Source of the DNA: an uncultured Bacteroidales bacterium
GTDB taxonomy: Bacteria > Bacteroidota > Bacteroidia > Bacteroidales > Bacteroidaceae
Reading direction: 5' to 3'
Length of the DNA: 64,000 nucleotides
Assembly (NCBI GenBank): GCA_902768605.1
Contig: CACXLY010000009.1
Span: 10,305 to 74,304, forward strand
Part shown: piece by piece, positions 11,781 to 20,512 of the stretch
How the letters are laid out: the number at the start of each line of letters is the position of its first letter
Position numbering within the stretch: position 1 is the stretch's first letter
The notes under the pieces: model-generated
What the model saw: the letters and a program-made list of their open reading frames with translations, nothing else
Databases searched by the model: none
Told to the model about the DNA's origin: nothing
Translations under genes and position numbers: made by a program

Positions 11781-12035
11781 TTAGCCGAGCTTCTGGATGT
11801 ACTGAGCCAGCTTGGATTTCAAGTTAGAAGCCTTGTTCTTGTGAATGACATTGATCTTTGCGAGCTTGTCAAGTGCCTTCTGAACGCTGGGATACATCTC
11901 TATTGCTGCTGCCTTGTCGGTAGTCGAGCGAAGCTTGCGCACTGCGTTACGCATAGTCTTGGCGTAATAACGGTTGTGGAGTCTTCTCTTCTCCTCCTGA
12001 CGAATGCGCTTTAATGATGATTTGTGATTAGCCAT
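11781..12035 (-). CDS. rpsT: 30S ribosomal protein S20
   Basis: 84 residues starting [18 protein letters not shown], the conserved S20 N-terminus, followed by the helical-bundle pattern ([35 protein letters not shown]) and ending [13 protein letters not shown]20 binds 16S rRNA early in 30S assembly. The protein is very basic and of normal family length. It follows the tRNA-Glu gene on the same strand by 37 bp, probably shares its promoter at 12198-12228, and is closed by the hairpin at 11715-11750. Confidence 0.95.
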   Translation of the reverse strand: MANHKSSLKRIRQEEKRRLHNRYYAKTMRNAVRKLRSTTDKAAAIEMYPSVQKALDKLAKINVIHKNKASNLKSKLAQYIQKLG

Positions 12036-12072
12036 CTGTTTTTCTATCTAATTTTATTACTTTATTCCTTTG

Positions 12073-12144
12073 TAGTCCCTAGGAGAGTCGAACTCCTCTT
12101 TAGAGAATGAAAATCTCTCGTCCTAACCGATAGACGAAGGGACC
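12073..12144 (-). tRNA. tRNA-Glu (anticodon UUC)
   Basis: On the minus strand the 5' end GGTCCCT pairs with AGGGACT near the 3' end (seven pairs, one G-U). The D-arm is TCGTCTATCGGTTAGGAC. The anticodon arm AGAGA-TTTTCAT-TCTCT carries anticodon TTC. The T-arm is GAGGAGTTCGACTCTCC. The discriminator base is A and CCA is not encoded. It is 72 nt, normal for tRNA-Glu, and reads toward rpsT. Confidence 0.95.
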
Positions 12145-12197
12145 TTACCTTCGGCGTTTTAGCCAGTGTAATTGGGCATGGGGCTCAATTGCGGGTG

Positions 12198-12228
12198 CAA
12201 AGGTATAACATTTTCTGAGACTGACAAA
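12198..12228 (-). promoter_or_regulatory. Promoter of tRNA-Glu/rpsT
   Basis: Minus strand: TTTG (12228-12225), exactly 19 bp, TACCTTTG (12205-12198). A near-perfect Bacteroidetes promoter about 50 bp upstream of the mature tRNA 5' end. Confidence 0.8.
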
Positions 12229-12312
12229 ATAATTTCAAGGAAAAATATGCTTTTCTTCGCTTTTTTCCTGTTTCTTGCCCATAAAGTGCGGGTTTTTGCG
12301 TAACTTTACGCC

Positions 12313-13041
12313 ATGCTTGAGAAGACGAGCGGCATCGTGCTGCATTACAACCGATATGGTGACGACAGCGCCATCGTGGACATTTTCACGGAGTCGCGAG
12401 GCAGTTTGTCGTTCCTTGTGCGCGACCGCCGCGGCAGCAGGAAGGGCGGTCTGCACACCACGCTCCTGCGCCCGCTCAACATCGTGGAGATGGTCTTCGA
12501 CTATCGCGCGTCGGCTTCCCTGCAGAGGCTTCAGGAACTCCATATCGGGCACTGCTACACTTCCCTACCCTACAACCCCACGAAGGAAACGATAGGTCTG
12601 TTCCTCTCTGAGTTTCTGCACAACGTCCTGAGGAGTGAGGTGAGGAATCCCGACCTATACCATTATATATTATATAGTCTGCAATGGTTCGACGCGACGA
12701 CAGAGGGGATGGCGAACTTCCACATCGCCTTCCTCATCCGACTGGCGTACTACCTCGGCTTCTGGCCCAACATCGACAAAGGGAACATGTTGCCTTTCTT
12801 TGACCTAAAAGACAGCATTGCTACGGCGACAGCACCCGCGCACACTTTCTTCCTCGAGGGCGAGGAAGCTGAAAAGGTGCCGTTGCTGCTGCGAATGAAT
12901 GTAAGAAACATGCATAGCTTTCGCCTGAACCGGCAGCAGCGCAATCGCATCCTGGACATACTGACGGCGTACTACAAGCTGCACGTACCCGAGTTCCGCG
13001 ACTTGCGCTCGCTTGCGGTCCTGCGAGAGGTTCTGGCATAG
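12313..13041 (+). CDS. recO: DNA repair protein RecO
   Basis: 242 residues. The N-terminal OB fold starts MLEKTSGIVLHYNRYGDDSA and continues IVDIFTESRGSLSFLV; the rest is the RecO helical region with FLSEFLHNVLRSE and LIRLAYYLGFWPN, and Bacteroidetes RecO proteins lack the classical zinc knuckle. RecO with RecR loads RecA onto SSB-coated gaps. A TAACTTTA box at 12301-12308 lies only about 5 bp before the ATG, so the message may be leaderless. The gene is convergent with ftsZ; only about 60 bp separate the two stops. Confidence 0.85.
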   Translation: MLEKTSGIVLHYNRYGDDSAIVDIFTESRGSLSFLVRDRRGSRKGGLHTTLLRPLNIVEMVFDYRASASLQRLQELHIGHCYTSLPYNPTKETIGLFLSEFLHNVLRSEVRNPDLYHYILYSLQWFDATTEGMANFHIAFLIRLAYYLGFWPNIDKGNMLPFFDLKDSIATATAPAHTFFLEGEEAEKVPLLLRMNVRNMHSFRLNRQQRNRILDILTAYYKLHVPEFRDLRSLAVLREVLA

Positions 13042-13103
13042 CCTCCTTCCCCAGCCCTCCGCCAACGGGAAGGGAGGGGAAAATGGCTGCCACGCCGCGG
13101 GGC

Positions 13104-14432
13104 CTACAGCTCGAAGGCAACGCCCATGGCGGGCGTGTCGTTATCCTGCGTCGGACAACTCTTCTCCTTTATCTTGTTCACGTCTTCCTTCGTACGGTTG
13201 TACGTGGGGCGTGCATCGACCATCGAGATGATGTCGTCGTTGTCGAGGTCTTCGTCGGAGAAGACATACGTGTTGTGACGGCGACGGCGAACGGGCGAAC
13301 CGGTTGACGAGCCGTAATAGAAGCCGGCGCGCTCATCGTTGTATTCCTCGCGCTCACGGTCAGCGACCGACTGCTCCTGGTCTTTCTGTTCGACGATGCT
13401 ACGCACGCCGGGCACGTTCTGCAGGCCAAAGCCGGTGGCGAGCAACGTGATCTTCACCTTGTCGCCCAGCGAGCTGTCGGTGGCCAGTCCCCATTTCGTC
13501 TCCACATCCTTGCGGAAGCGGCTCATGAAGTCATTCACTTCGTTCATCTCCTCCATCATGAGGTTGCCCGTCTCGTTTTCGCTGCAGAAGTTGATGTTGA
13601 GCAGTACCTTCTTGGAGTTGAAGATGTCGTTGTTGTTGAGCAGAGGGCTGTTGAGTGCCTCGTGTATGGCTTTGGTGACGCGGTTCTCGCCTTCGCCGTA
13701 TCCGGTGCTCATGATGGCGACACCGCCGTCCTTGAGTACGGTGGTGACGTCCTGGAAGTCGAGGTTGATGGTGCCATGCATCGTGATGATTTCGGCGATG
13801 CTTTTGGCAGCGATGCTGAGGGTGTCGTCGGCCTTTGCGAAGGCGTTGATGACGGTCAGTTCGGGGTAAATCTCGCGCAGACGCTCGTTGTTGATGACGA
13901 GGAGGGCATCCACGTGCTTGGCTATTTCCTCCACACCGTCGAGGGCCTGGTTTATCTTCTTGTTGCCCTCGAATTTGAAGGGGATGGTGACGATGCCTAC
14001 AGTGAGGATGCCTGCATCCTTGGCGCACTGTGCGATGATAGGTGCGGCGCCAGTGCCTGTTCCGCCACCCATGCCGGCGGTTATGAAGACCATTCGGGTG
14101 CCGTCATTGAGCATCGCCTTGATGTCTTCTATACTCTCCTCGGCTCGCTGCCTGCCGACTACGGGGTTGTTACCGGCTCCGAGACCGTCTTTGCCCAGTT
14201 GCAGATGGTTTGGGACGGGCGAGTCGTTGAGTGCCTTCTTGTCGGTATTGCAGACGACATAGGTCACCTCGTGTATGCCTTCGCGATACATGTGGTTTAT
14301 GGCGTTACCGCCGCCACCGCCCACGCCCACTACCTTGATGATGCAAGGATTCTCGGTCTGACGCAAATTGAATTGGATGCCGCCCATTGGCGTTATGCTT
14401 TTTTCTTCTGCCATAGTTGTATCTTTTATCAT
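13104..14432 (-). CDS. ftsZ: Cell division GTPase FtsZ
   Basis: 442 residues (436 if the ATG at 14414 is used). GTP-binding and tubulin signature GGGTGTG at 122-128, VVGVGGGGGNAINHM near 34-48, and the T7 synergy-loop NLDFQD at 223-228 show an active tubulin-like GTPase. The linker after residue 340 is short and Glu/Arg-rich; the usual C-terminal binding peptide for FtsA appears as the variant DIISMVDARPTYNR, followed by an unusual 25-residue tail. FtsZ forms the ring that directs septal wall synthesis. Last gene of the dcw cluster, 16 bp after ftsA. Confidence 0.95.
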   Translation of the reverse strand: MIKDTTMAEEKSITPMGGIQFNLRQTENPCIIKVVGVGGGGGNAINHMYREGIHEVTYVVCNTDKKALNDSPVPNHLQLGKDGLGAGNNPVVGRQRAEESIEDIKAMLNDGTRMVFITAGMGGGTGTGAAPIIAQCAKDAGILTVGIVTIPFKFEGNKKINQALDGVEEIAKHVDALLVINNERLREIYPELTVINAFAKADDTLSIAAKSIAEIITMHGTINLDFQDVTTVLKDGGVAIMSTGYGEGENRVTKAIHEALNSPLLNNNDIFNSKKVLLNINFCSENETGNLMMEEMNEVNDFMSRFRKDVETKWGLATDSSLGDKVKITLLATGFGLQNVPGVRSIVEQKDQEQSVADREREEYNDERAGFYYGSSTGSPVRRRRHNTYVFSDEDLDNDDIISMVDARPTYNRTKEDVNKIKEKSCPTQDNDTPAMGVAFEL

Positions 14433-14448
14433 TCAAGGTTAGTTAATC

Positions 14449-15801
14449 TTAGTTCTCGTCTCCGTCGGGTTCGTCGGAGAGCATCCTCTCGAAGGTGCTC
14501 CATATACGCTTGAGGGCCGACGGGCCTTTGGGCTTCTCGGGCTTCTCGTCGGGGTCGGTCTTTACCTCTGTGGGCTGCTCGACTTTCTTCTCCGGCTCTT
14601 CCTGTTTCGGCTCGAAGTCCATCTCGGTCTGAGCGGGGACTTTGGCTGCTTCTCCCACGCAGTTTTCCTTTCCTGCGAGCAGGAGGGAGTAGAGGGTATT
14701 GAGGCGGTCGTGGTCCGTAATCTGTATGCCGAAGGAGACGGTGACGTTCTCGGGGTGTCCCTTTACTATTTTGACGCCGATGTTGCCGCCTGTCTGCCGG
14801 GCGAATGCCTGCAGCAGGTCGGGGATGCGTGCTGCGCCGCCGGTCACGATGATGCCTGAGAGCAGCTTGTCCTTATAGGCTTCGATGTGATGATAGACGT
14901 TGGCGAGGATTTCCTCGTAGCGTGCCTCGACGATTTCCTGCAGCCTTTCCACTTCCTCTGTACGGTCGAAGCTGAGGTTTACCTTCTCGCCCGTCTTGTC
15001 GTCGTTGTCGGAGCGGTAGGCCGTGCCGTACTTCTTCTTGAGTTCCTCAGCCTCTTCGGCCTCCACCTTCAGGCTGGTGATGTCGCTCGTGACATTGGAG
15101 CCTCCGAGGGGGATGACGCAGAGGTGGCGCAGGATGTTGTTGGAATAGACGCTCACGGTGGTGGTGTCGGCGCCCATGTCGACCAGTGCGCAGCCGGAGC
15201 GCTTCTCGTTGGGCGAGAGCAGGGCATTGGCTTCGCACAGGGGTGCGATGAGCAGCTCCTGCACCTCCAGGCCGGCGCCGTTGACGCACTTACGTATGTT
15301 CTCCTCCAGGGTGGGACGAGCCACGATGTTGACGAAGTTGGCTTCGAGCATCTCGGCCTGCATGCCGACGGGGTCGACGATGCTACGGCTGCCGATGGTG
15401 AACTCCTGGGGGACCACCTCCTTTATCTCGGCGTTGGGATAGACCACGCCGCTGTTCGTGTCGCGCATCTTGTCGATGGTCTTGTGCGAAAGCAATTCGA
15501 GGCCGTCGAACTGCAGAAGCACGCGGTTGTGGACCGAGCGGAGCGACTGTCCGCCCAGGCCGACGTAGATGCTGTTGACCTTGACGCCCAGCTTGTCGCT
15601 GAGCTTGGCGATGACGCGCGACAGGGCCTGCGTCGTCTTGTCGATGTTGTCGATGATGCCCTTGCGGATGGTGTTGGGCGAATCCTCCTGGGCAAAGGCA
15701 AGAACCTGCATACTGCCGTCGGGTTCCCTCTTGCCTGCGATAGCACGTATTGCCGTCGATGCCAGCTCTACTGCAATGATGATGTCTTTTTCTGCTCCCA
15801 T
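14449..15801 (-). CDS. ftsA: Cell division protein FtsA
   Basis: 450 residues of the actin/Hsp70-like ATPase fold: IIIAVELASTAIRAIAGKRE (phosphate 1), ALVDMGADTTTVSVY (phosphate 2, about 205-220) and GIIVTGGAARIPDL (adenosine motif, about 315). The 1C subdomain typical of FtsA lies between. A charged Glu/Lys/Pro-rich linker leads to a C-terminal amphipathic helix (SALKRIWSTFERMLSD), the membrane-targeting sequence. FtsA tethers FtsZ filaments to the membrane. It ends 16 bp before ftsZ. Upstream, towards ftsQ, is a 160-bp repeat-bearing spacer. Confidence 0.95.
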   Translation of the reverse strand: MGAEKDIIIAVELASTAIRAIAGKREPDGSMQVLAFAQEDSPNTIRKGIIDNIDKTTQALSRVIAKLSDKLGVKVNSIYVGLGGQSLRSVHNRVLLQFDGLELLSHKTIDKMRDTNSGVVYPNAEIKEVVPQEFTIGSRSIVDPVGMQAEMLEANFVNIVARPTLEENIRKCVNGAGLEVQELLIAPLCEANALLSPNEKRSGCALVDMGADTTTVSVYSNNILRHLCVIPLGGSNVTSDITSLKVEAEEAEELKKKYGTAYRSDNDDKTGEKVNLSFDRTEEVERLQEIVEARYEEILANVYHHIEAYKDKLLSGIIVTGGAARIPDLLQAFARQTGGNIGVKIVKGHPENVTVSFGIQITDHDRLNTLYSLLLAGKENCVGEAAKVPAQTEMDFEPKQEEPEKKVEQPTEVKTDPDEKPEKPKGPSALKRIWSTFERMLSDEPDGDEN

Positions 15802-15861
15802 ATTGATGATATTTAGGTTGATACTTTATGATGATTCACGCCTCACGTGGCGTTGGCTGTT

Positions 15862-15945
15862 CCTTGCTGTGGGAAGCGGCATCGCTTGCTGTGGGAAGCG
15901 GCGATGCTTGCTGTGGCGTCGGCCGCTCCCTCGCGAGGGGTCTTC
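15862..15945. repeat. 22-bp TTGCTGTGG-family array between ftsQ and ftsA
   Basis: TTGCTGTGG cores at 15864, 15886 and 15908, exactly 22 bp apart, then a CTCGCGAGG cap at 15930. It sits inside the dcw operon in the only sizeable gap at the ftsQ-ftsA junction. Confidence 0.85.
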
Positions 15946-15962
15946 CGGTGCCTCTTTTCAGC

Positions 15963-16706
15963 TCACTTTTTCTTCTCGCTTGCCCTGGTGCATACCACCT
16001 GTCCGTCGTACGCCAGGCTTATCTTCTTGTACTTGTTCCAACCCACGCGCTCCAGACCCTCGCGGTAGAAGGTGCGCAGGCGGCTGAGCTTGTCGTAGAA
16101 GTTGTCGGTGCTGCCCAGCTCGATGATGTGCTGTCCGACGCGCGGATACAACTCTATCTCCTCGGGGCTGACGACGTGTATCTGCTCGATCTGCTCGCTC
16201 CAGAAGAGGTCGTCGTGAATGTATCGGGCGAGCTCCAGAAGGTGTTCGGAGGCGAATTTCTTCGTGACGTTTCCCGTGGCCACGCACAGCTCGACGTTGA
16301 AGCCGGCGGTGGGCATCGTCAGGCCCGTGCTCGAGAGGTAGTAGTCCTCGCCCTTCGCGCTGATGACGTGCAGTATAGGCTGCTGCGGCACGACCTTTAT
16401 GCAGAGACGGCCCGCCGCGTCGTAGTAGCAGGAGGCACTTTCGATGTGCGACTCCTCGAACATCAGCTGCTCTATCTGCTCCAGGTTGATGTTGCTGATC
16501 TTCATGCCCTGAGGCGATATCTTGTTCTTTGTCAGAAGCGAGCGGATGTAGTCGGCCGTGATGAAGCCATCAGGGATGCTGTCGATGATCTCGACGCGCA
16601 CGCCCTCGCACGTCCTGTCCTCGGCCTCGCCGCCAAACTTCCAGATGGCCACCACGAGGTATCCCACAACTGCCAGAAGCAGAAAGATCTTGAATGCTGT
16701 CTTCAT
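15963..16706 (-). CDS. ftsQ: Cell division protein FtsQ
   Basis: 247 residues: short cytoplasmic start, one membrane segment at about 5-22 (IFLLLAVVGYLVVAIWKF), then a POTRA-like region (VRVEIIDSIPDGFITADYI) and the beta domain with the SRLRTFYREGLERVGWNKYKKISLAY end typical of Bacteroidetes FtsQ. FtsQ links early and late divisome proteins through FtsL and FtsB. Its ATG overlaps the murC stop by 4 bp, so translation is probably coupled. Position between murC and ftsA agrees with the assignment. Confidence 0.85.
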   Translation of the reverse strand: MKTAFKIFLLLAVVGYLVVAIWKFGGEAEDRTCEGVRVEIIDSIPDGFITADYIRSLLTKNKISPQGMKISNINLEQIEQLMFEESHIESASCYYDAAGRLCIKVVPQQPILHVISAKGEDYYLSSTGLTMPTAGFNVELCVATGNVTKKFASEHLLELARYIHDDLFWSEQIEQIHVVSPEEIELYPRVGQHIIELGSTDNFYDKLSRLRTFYREGLERVGWNKYKKISLAYDGQVVCTRASEKKK

Positions 16707-18073
16707 GATAGAGGTCGCAGTATGTCAGTTATCTGTTGAACATAGTCTTCGATGTCGCCGGCCCCGAGCGTCACGAGGACGTCGAAGCCGCCTTGGCGCA
16801 CCACGTCGAGGATGCCGTCCTTCGAGCACATCTGACGTCGGATGCCGGGGCGCAGGTTGTCGTAGATGAGCGCGCTTGTCACGCCCGGGATGGGCTCCTC
16901 GCGTGCCGGATAGATGTCCACGATGCAGACGTCGTCGAGCAGCGAGAGGGCATCGGCAAATTCGCGGTAGAAGTCGCGCGTCCGGGTGTAGAGGTGCGGC
17001 TGGAAGATAGCCTTGATGCGGCGCCCGCTGTAGAGTTCGCGCAGGCTCTCCAGGCTGCAGCGTATCTCGTTCGGATGGTGGGCGTAGTCGCTCAGATAGA
17101 CCATCCTGTCCGTCTTGATGTGGAAGTCGAAGCGGCGGTCAACGCCTCGGAAGGAGGCCATGCCGCGCCGTATCTCGTCGGCCGTGGCGCCGGCTATCTG
17201 AGCCAGTGCCATCGCCGCGATGCCATTCTCGATGTTGACGCTGACGGGCACACCCAATTCGATGTCCGCGATGTCGCCGAGGGGCGAGACGAGGTTGAAG
17301 ACGATGCGGCCGTCGCCTATGCGGACGTCCTCCGCGTGGAAGTCACCCGCCTCGCGGCTGTAGGTGAAGAGGGTCACGCCGTCCTGCACGGCAGGCTTCA
17401 TCTTCAAGCCCGTGTGGAGGACGAGGTAGCCGCCGGGCTGTATCAGGCTGCTGTATTTGCTGAAGCTCTCCAGGTAAGCCTCCTCCGTGCCGTAGATGTC
17501 GAGGTGGTCGGCGTCGGTGGCCGTGATGACGCTGGCGAAGGGTGTCAGCCAGTGGAACGAGCGGTCGAACTCGTCGGCCTCAATCACCACGTAGGGGCTC
17601 GTCTTGCTCAGGATGTAGTTCGTCCCGTAGTTCTTCGTGATGCCGCCAAGGAAGGCGTTGCAGTCGATATGGCTTTGGTGGAGCATGTGCGCCGTCATGC
17701 TCGAGGTCGTCGTCTTGCCGTGCGTGCCGGCCACGCAGAGTCCCTTGTAGGAACGCGTCAGCGAGCCAAGCACCTGGGCACGTTTCTGCACCTCGAAGCC
17801 CTGAGAGCGGAAGAAGGACAGCTCGCCGTGCTCCTCAGGAATGGCTGGCGTATAGACCACGAGCGTGTGCGCCTTGTCGCGGCACGGGTCTGGTATGAGA
17901 TCCGTATCGTCCTCATAATGAACCAGGGCACCCTCCTTCTCGAGTTGCCCGGTGAGTTCGCTCGGCGTCTTGTCGTAACCGGCAACCACCATGCCGCGGC
18001 TCAGGAAGTAGCGGGCAATGGCACTCATGCCGATGCCGCCGATGCCCACGAAGTAAACAGCCTTTATCTCCAT
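16703..18073 (-). CDS. murC: UDP-N-acetylmuramate--L-alanine ligase
   Basis: 456 residues. N-terminal Rossmann loop VGIGGIGMSAIARYF, ATP loop AGTHGKTTTSSMTAHML near residues 117-133, the central-domain NGIAAMALA segment, and the C-terminal FQPHLYTRTRDFYREFADAL that is characteristic of MurC. It adds L-alanine to UDP-MurNAc in the cytoplasm, the first peptide step of peptidoglycan synthesis. The 4-bp overlap with ftsQ downstream and 42-bp gap to murG upstream fit operon expression. Confidence 0.95.
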   Translation of the reverse strand: MEIKAVYFVGIGGIGMSAIARYFLSRGMVVAGYDKTPSELTGQLEKEGALVHYEDDTDLIPDPCRDKAHTLVVYTPAIPEEHGELSFFRSQGFEVQKRAQVLGSLTRSYKGLCVAGTHGKTTTSSMTAHMLHQSHIDCNAFLGGITKNYGTNYILSKTSPYVVIEADEFDRSFHWLTPFASVITATDADHLDIYGTEEAYLESFSKYSSLIQPGGYLVLHTGLKMKPAVQDGVTLFTYSREAGDFHAEDVRIGDGRIVFNLVSPLGDIADIELGVPVSVNIENGIAAMALAQIAGATADEIRRGMASFRGVDRRFDFHIKTDRMVYLSDYAHHPNEIRCSLESLRELYSGRRIKAIFQPHLYTRTRDFYREFADALSLLDDVCIVDIYPAREEPIPGVTSALIYDNLRPGIRRQMCSKDGILDVVRQGGFDVLVTLGAGDIEDYVQQITDILRPLS

Positions 18074-18115
18074 GCTTTCTTCTCCTCTTTATGACGTTAT
18101 ATCGTTCTTTCGTTA

Positions 18116-19234
18116 TTACCTCTGGCTTTCCTTTGCCAGCTTGATGACCTCCTCTGCAATGATGCGGGCCGAGTCGCGCAGCGCCATCGCGGAGGCATTC
18201 TCGCCGAGCGTCTTCAGCTTTTCCGTATCGACCACCGTCTCCAGCGCGAGGGGGATGAGCTGCTCGGGGGCGTCGGCATCGCGCACAAACAGGGCGGCGT
18301 GCTTGTTCACCAAAGCCATCGCGTTGTGCGTCTGGTGGTCTTCCGCCACGTTGGGGCTGGGCACCAGGATGCTCGGCTTGCCCAGGAGGCAGAGCTCGCT
18401 GATGCTGCCGGCACCGGCACGGCTGATGACCAGGTCGGCCAGGCAATAGGCCTGGTCCATGCGGCTGATGAAATCCGTCGCCACAAGGTTCGTCGGCTTC
18501 CCCTTCACGTCGAGCATCTGCTCTATCTCCTTCTTATAATAACTGCCCGTTTGCCATATGAACTGCACCGACGACGCAGCGATGCGGGAGAGGTTGCGGA
18601 TGACGCTCTCGTTCAGCGTACGTGCCCCGAGGCTGCCCCCGATGAGCAGAACGGTGGGCTTCGACGGATTGAGGCCGAATGCTGCTGCACACTCCTCGCG
18701 CGTCAAGCTGTCGTTCAGCAAGCTCTGACGCACAGGATTGCCCGTCAGCAGGATACGGTCCTTGGGAAAGAAACGCTCCATCCCCTCGTATGCCACACAT
18801 ATCTTCCGCGCCTTCTTCGCGAGTGTCTTGTTCGTCAGACCTGCAAAACTGTTTTGCTCCTGAATAAGGCAGGGGATGCCCAACTCGTAGGCGGCGTTGA
18901 GGGTCGCCGAGCTGGCATATCCGCCCACGCCGACCGCCACCTGCGGCTTGAAGTCGCGCAGCGTCTGCTTCACCATGCGCTTGCTCTTCAGAAAGTCCAT
19001 CAGGATGCTGATGTTGCCAGGCTTCCACAGAGGTCTGAGCAGGCCGCGCACCGGCAGTCCTATTATCTTGTAGCCCGCAGCAGGTACGCGCTGCATCTCC
19101 ATCCTGCCCTCTGCGCCCACGAAAAGTATCTCGGCATCGGGGTCTATCTCTCGCAACGCATTGGCAATGCTGATGGCGGGAAAGATGTGTCCGCCCGTGC
19201 CGCCGCCGCTTATTATAACTCTCAGTCCGTTCAT
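18116..19234 (-). CDS. murG: UDP-GlcNAc:lipid I N-acetylglucosaminyltransferase MurG
   Basis: 372 residues from the ATG at 19234 (MNGLRVIISGGG); an ATG at 19240 is also possible. GTGGH near residue 12 is the lipid I-binding G-loop, PVRGLLRP and VGVGGYAS follow, and GGSLGARTLNES plus SRAGAGSISELCLLGKPSILVP form the UDP-GlcNAc site of the GT28 family. It converts lipid I to lipid II at the inner face of the membrane. It lies between ftsW and murC in normal dcw order. Confidence 0.95.
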   Translation of the reverse strand: MNGLRVIISGGGTGGHIFPAISIANALREIDPDAEILFVGAEGRMEMQRVPAAGYKIIGLPVRGLLRPLWKPGNISILMDFLKSKRMVKQTLRDFKPQVAVGVGGYASSATLNAAYELGIPCLIQEQNSFAGLTNKTLAKKARKICVAYEGMERFFPKDRILLTGNPVRQSLLNDSLTREECAAAFGLNPSKPTVLLIGGSLGARTLNESVIRNLSRIAASSVQFIWQTGSYYKKEIEQMLDVKGKPTNLVATDFISRMDQAYCLADLVISRAGAGSISELCLLGKPSILVPSPNVAEDHQTHNAMALVNKHAALFVRDADAPEQLIPLALETVVDTEKLKTLGENASAMALRDSARIIAEEVIKLAKESQR

Positions 19235-19253
19235 GTACATCAATTAATATATG

Positions 19254-20474
19254 TTACGCTTCAGCCGTCTCCAGCTGTCTGCTTTCGTATTCAGGTTTAC
19301 GCTTTGCCGTGTGGCTCACACTCAGTATCATGCCGATGTAGGTACAGGTGATGAAGAGGCTCGTGCCGCCTCGGCTGACGAGCGGCAACGGCTGGCCCGT
19401 GACGGGGAATGCGCCGACAGCGACCGCCATATTCATCATGGCCTGCACCACTATCATCAGGGAGAGGCCCATCACAAGATAGGAGGGGAAGAGCGCCTTG
19501 CATTTCTGGGCGATGCGCATCGAGCGGTACATCAGGACGAGATACAGGACGAGCACCGTCACCGCGCCAAGGAGGCCAAGCTCCTCGATGATGATGGCAT
19601 AGATGAAATCAGAGAAAGCCTGCGGGATGAAGTCACGCTGGCGGCTGTTCCCCGGGCCGCGTCCGATGACGTTGCTCGTGGCGATGGCCACCTTCGCGTA
19701 AGCCTTCTGCGGATTGTCCTGCGGGCGGTAGTCGCGGGGATCGGCAGGACGCTCCTGCTTGTCCGTAATGCGGTGGATCCACGTCGGCACGCGATGCAGA
19801 GGCCCCGACGACATCTGCCATTCCGTCAGCGTTTTCTCCGGGATGGAGTACGCCACGGCGAAGATGCTGCCTATGCCCAGCATGCCCAATACGAGCGCAC
19901 CGATGAGTATCTTCTTGCGGATCTGCGCATAAAAGCATATGCCGTACATGACGATGGCTATGATAAAGGCGGTCGATGCATTCTCGGTGAAAATGAGCAG
20001 AATCGTGATGAATGCCATCATGGCTACTATTTTGAAGCCCATCGGACTTGCACCCTTCTCGTCGCGCAACGAGGAGAGGATGAAGCAGCTAAAGCCGACG
20101 AGGCTCAGCTTGGCGAGTTCGCTGGGCTGGAACCTGATGAAGCCAATGGATATCCATCGGCCCGCGTCGTTCGTCTTCTGCCCTATCGCCAGCACCGCTA
20201 TCAGCAGGAAAAGCGACAGGAACATACCAATGGTGCAGAAGAGCTTGAAGTAGTTGCAGGGGATGAGATGCACGAGCCAGGCGATGAATATACCCATGAG
20301 CATGAAAGATGCGTGCTGCATGATGGGGTCCCAATACGCTCCGGAGGCAAACGTCATGCGTGAGCTGGCGCTATAGACCTCGATGAGCGAGGTGGCGCAC
20401 AGCAGGATGAAGACCGCCCAGATGCCAAGGTCGCCGTGTATCCACGTCTTGTCTTTCAGTTTATTTAGTTTCAT
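19254..20474 (-). CDS. ftsW: Septal peptidoglycan glycosyltransferase FtsW (SEDS family)
   Basis: 406 residues with about ten hydrophobic segments and the SEDS signatures: FIRFQPSELAKLS, GPGNSRQRDFIPQAFSDFIYAI and FPVTGQPLPLVSRGGTSL near the C-terminus. The catalytic Asp expected in the large periplasmic loop lies in the RDFIPQAFSDF area. FtsW polymerises lipid II together with FtsI. The loop between the fourth and fifth segments is long and charged, as usual in Bacteroidetes. It lies 19 bp upstream of the murG start. Confidence 0.95.
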   Translation of the reverse strand: MKLNKLKDKTWIHGDLGIWAVFILLCATSLIEVYSASSRMTFASGAYWDPIMQHASFMLMGIFIAWLVHLIPCNYFKLFCTIGMFLSLFLLIAVLAIGQKTNDAGRWISIGFIRFQPSELAKLSLVGFSCFILSSLRDEKGASPMGFKIVAMMAFITILLIFTENASTAFIIAIVMYGICFYAQIRKKILIGALVLGMLGIGSIFAVAYSIPEKTLTEWQMSSGPLHRVPTWIHRITDKQERPADPRDYRPQDNPQKAYAKVAIATSNVIGRGPGNSRQRDFIPQAFSDFIYAIIIEELGLLGAVTVLVLYLVLMYRSMRIAQKCKALFPSYLVMGLSLMIVVQAMMNMAVAVGAFPVTGQPLPLVSRGGTSLFITCTYIGMILSVSHTAKRKPEYESRQLETAEA

Positions 20475-20512
20475 TGGTCATTATTTTATAGGTACTATAT
20501 ATATTATAGTTA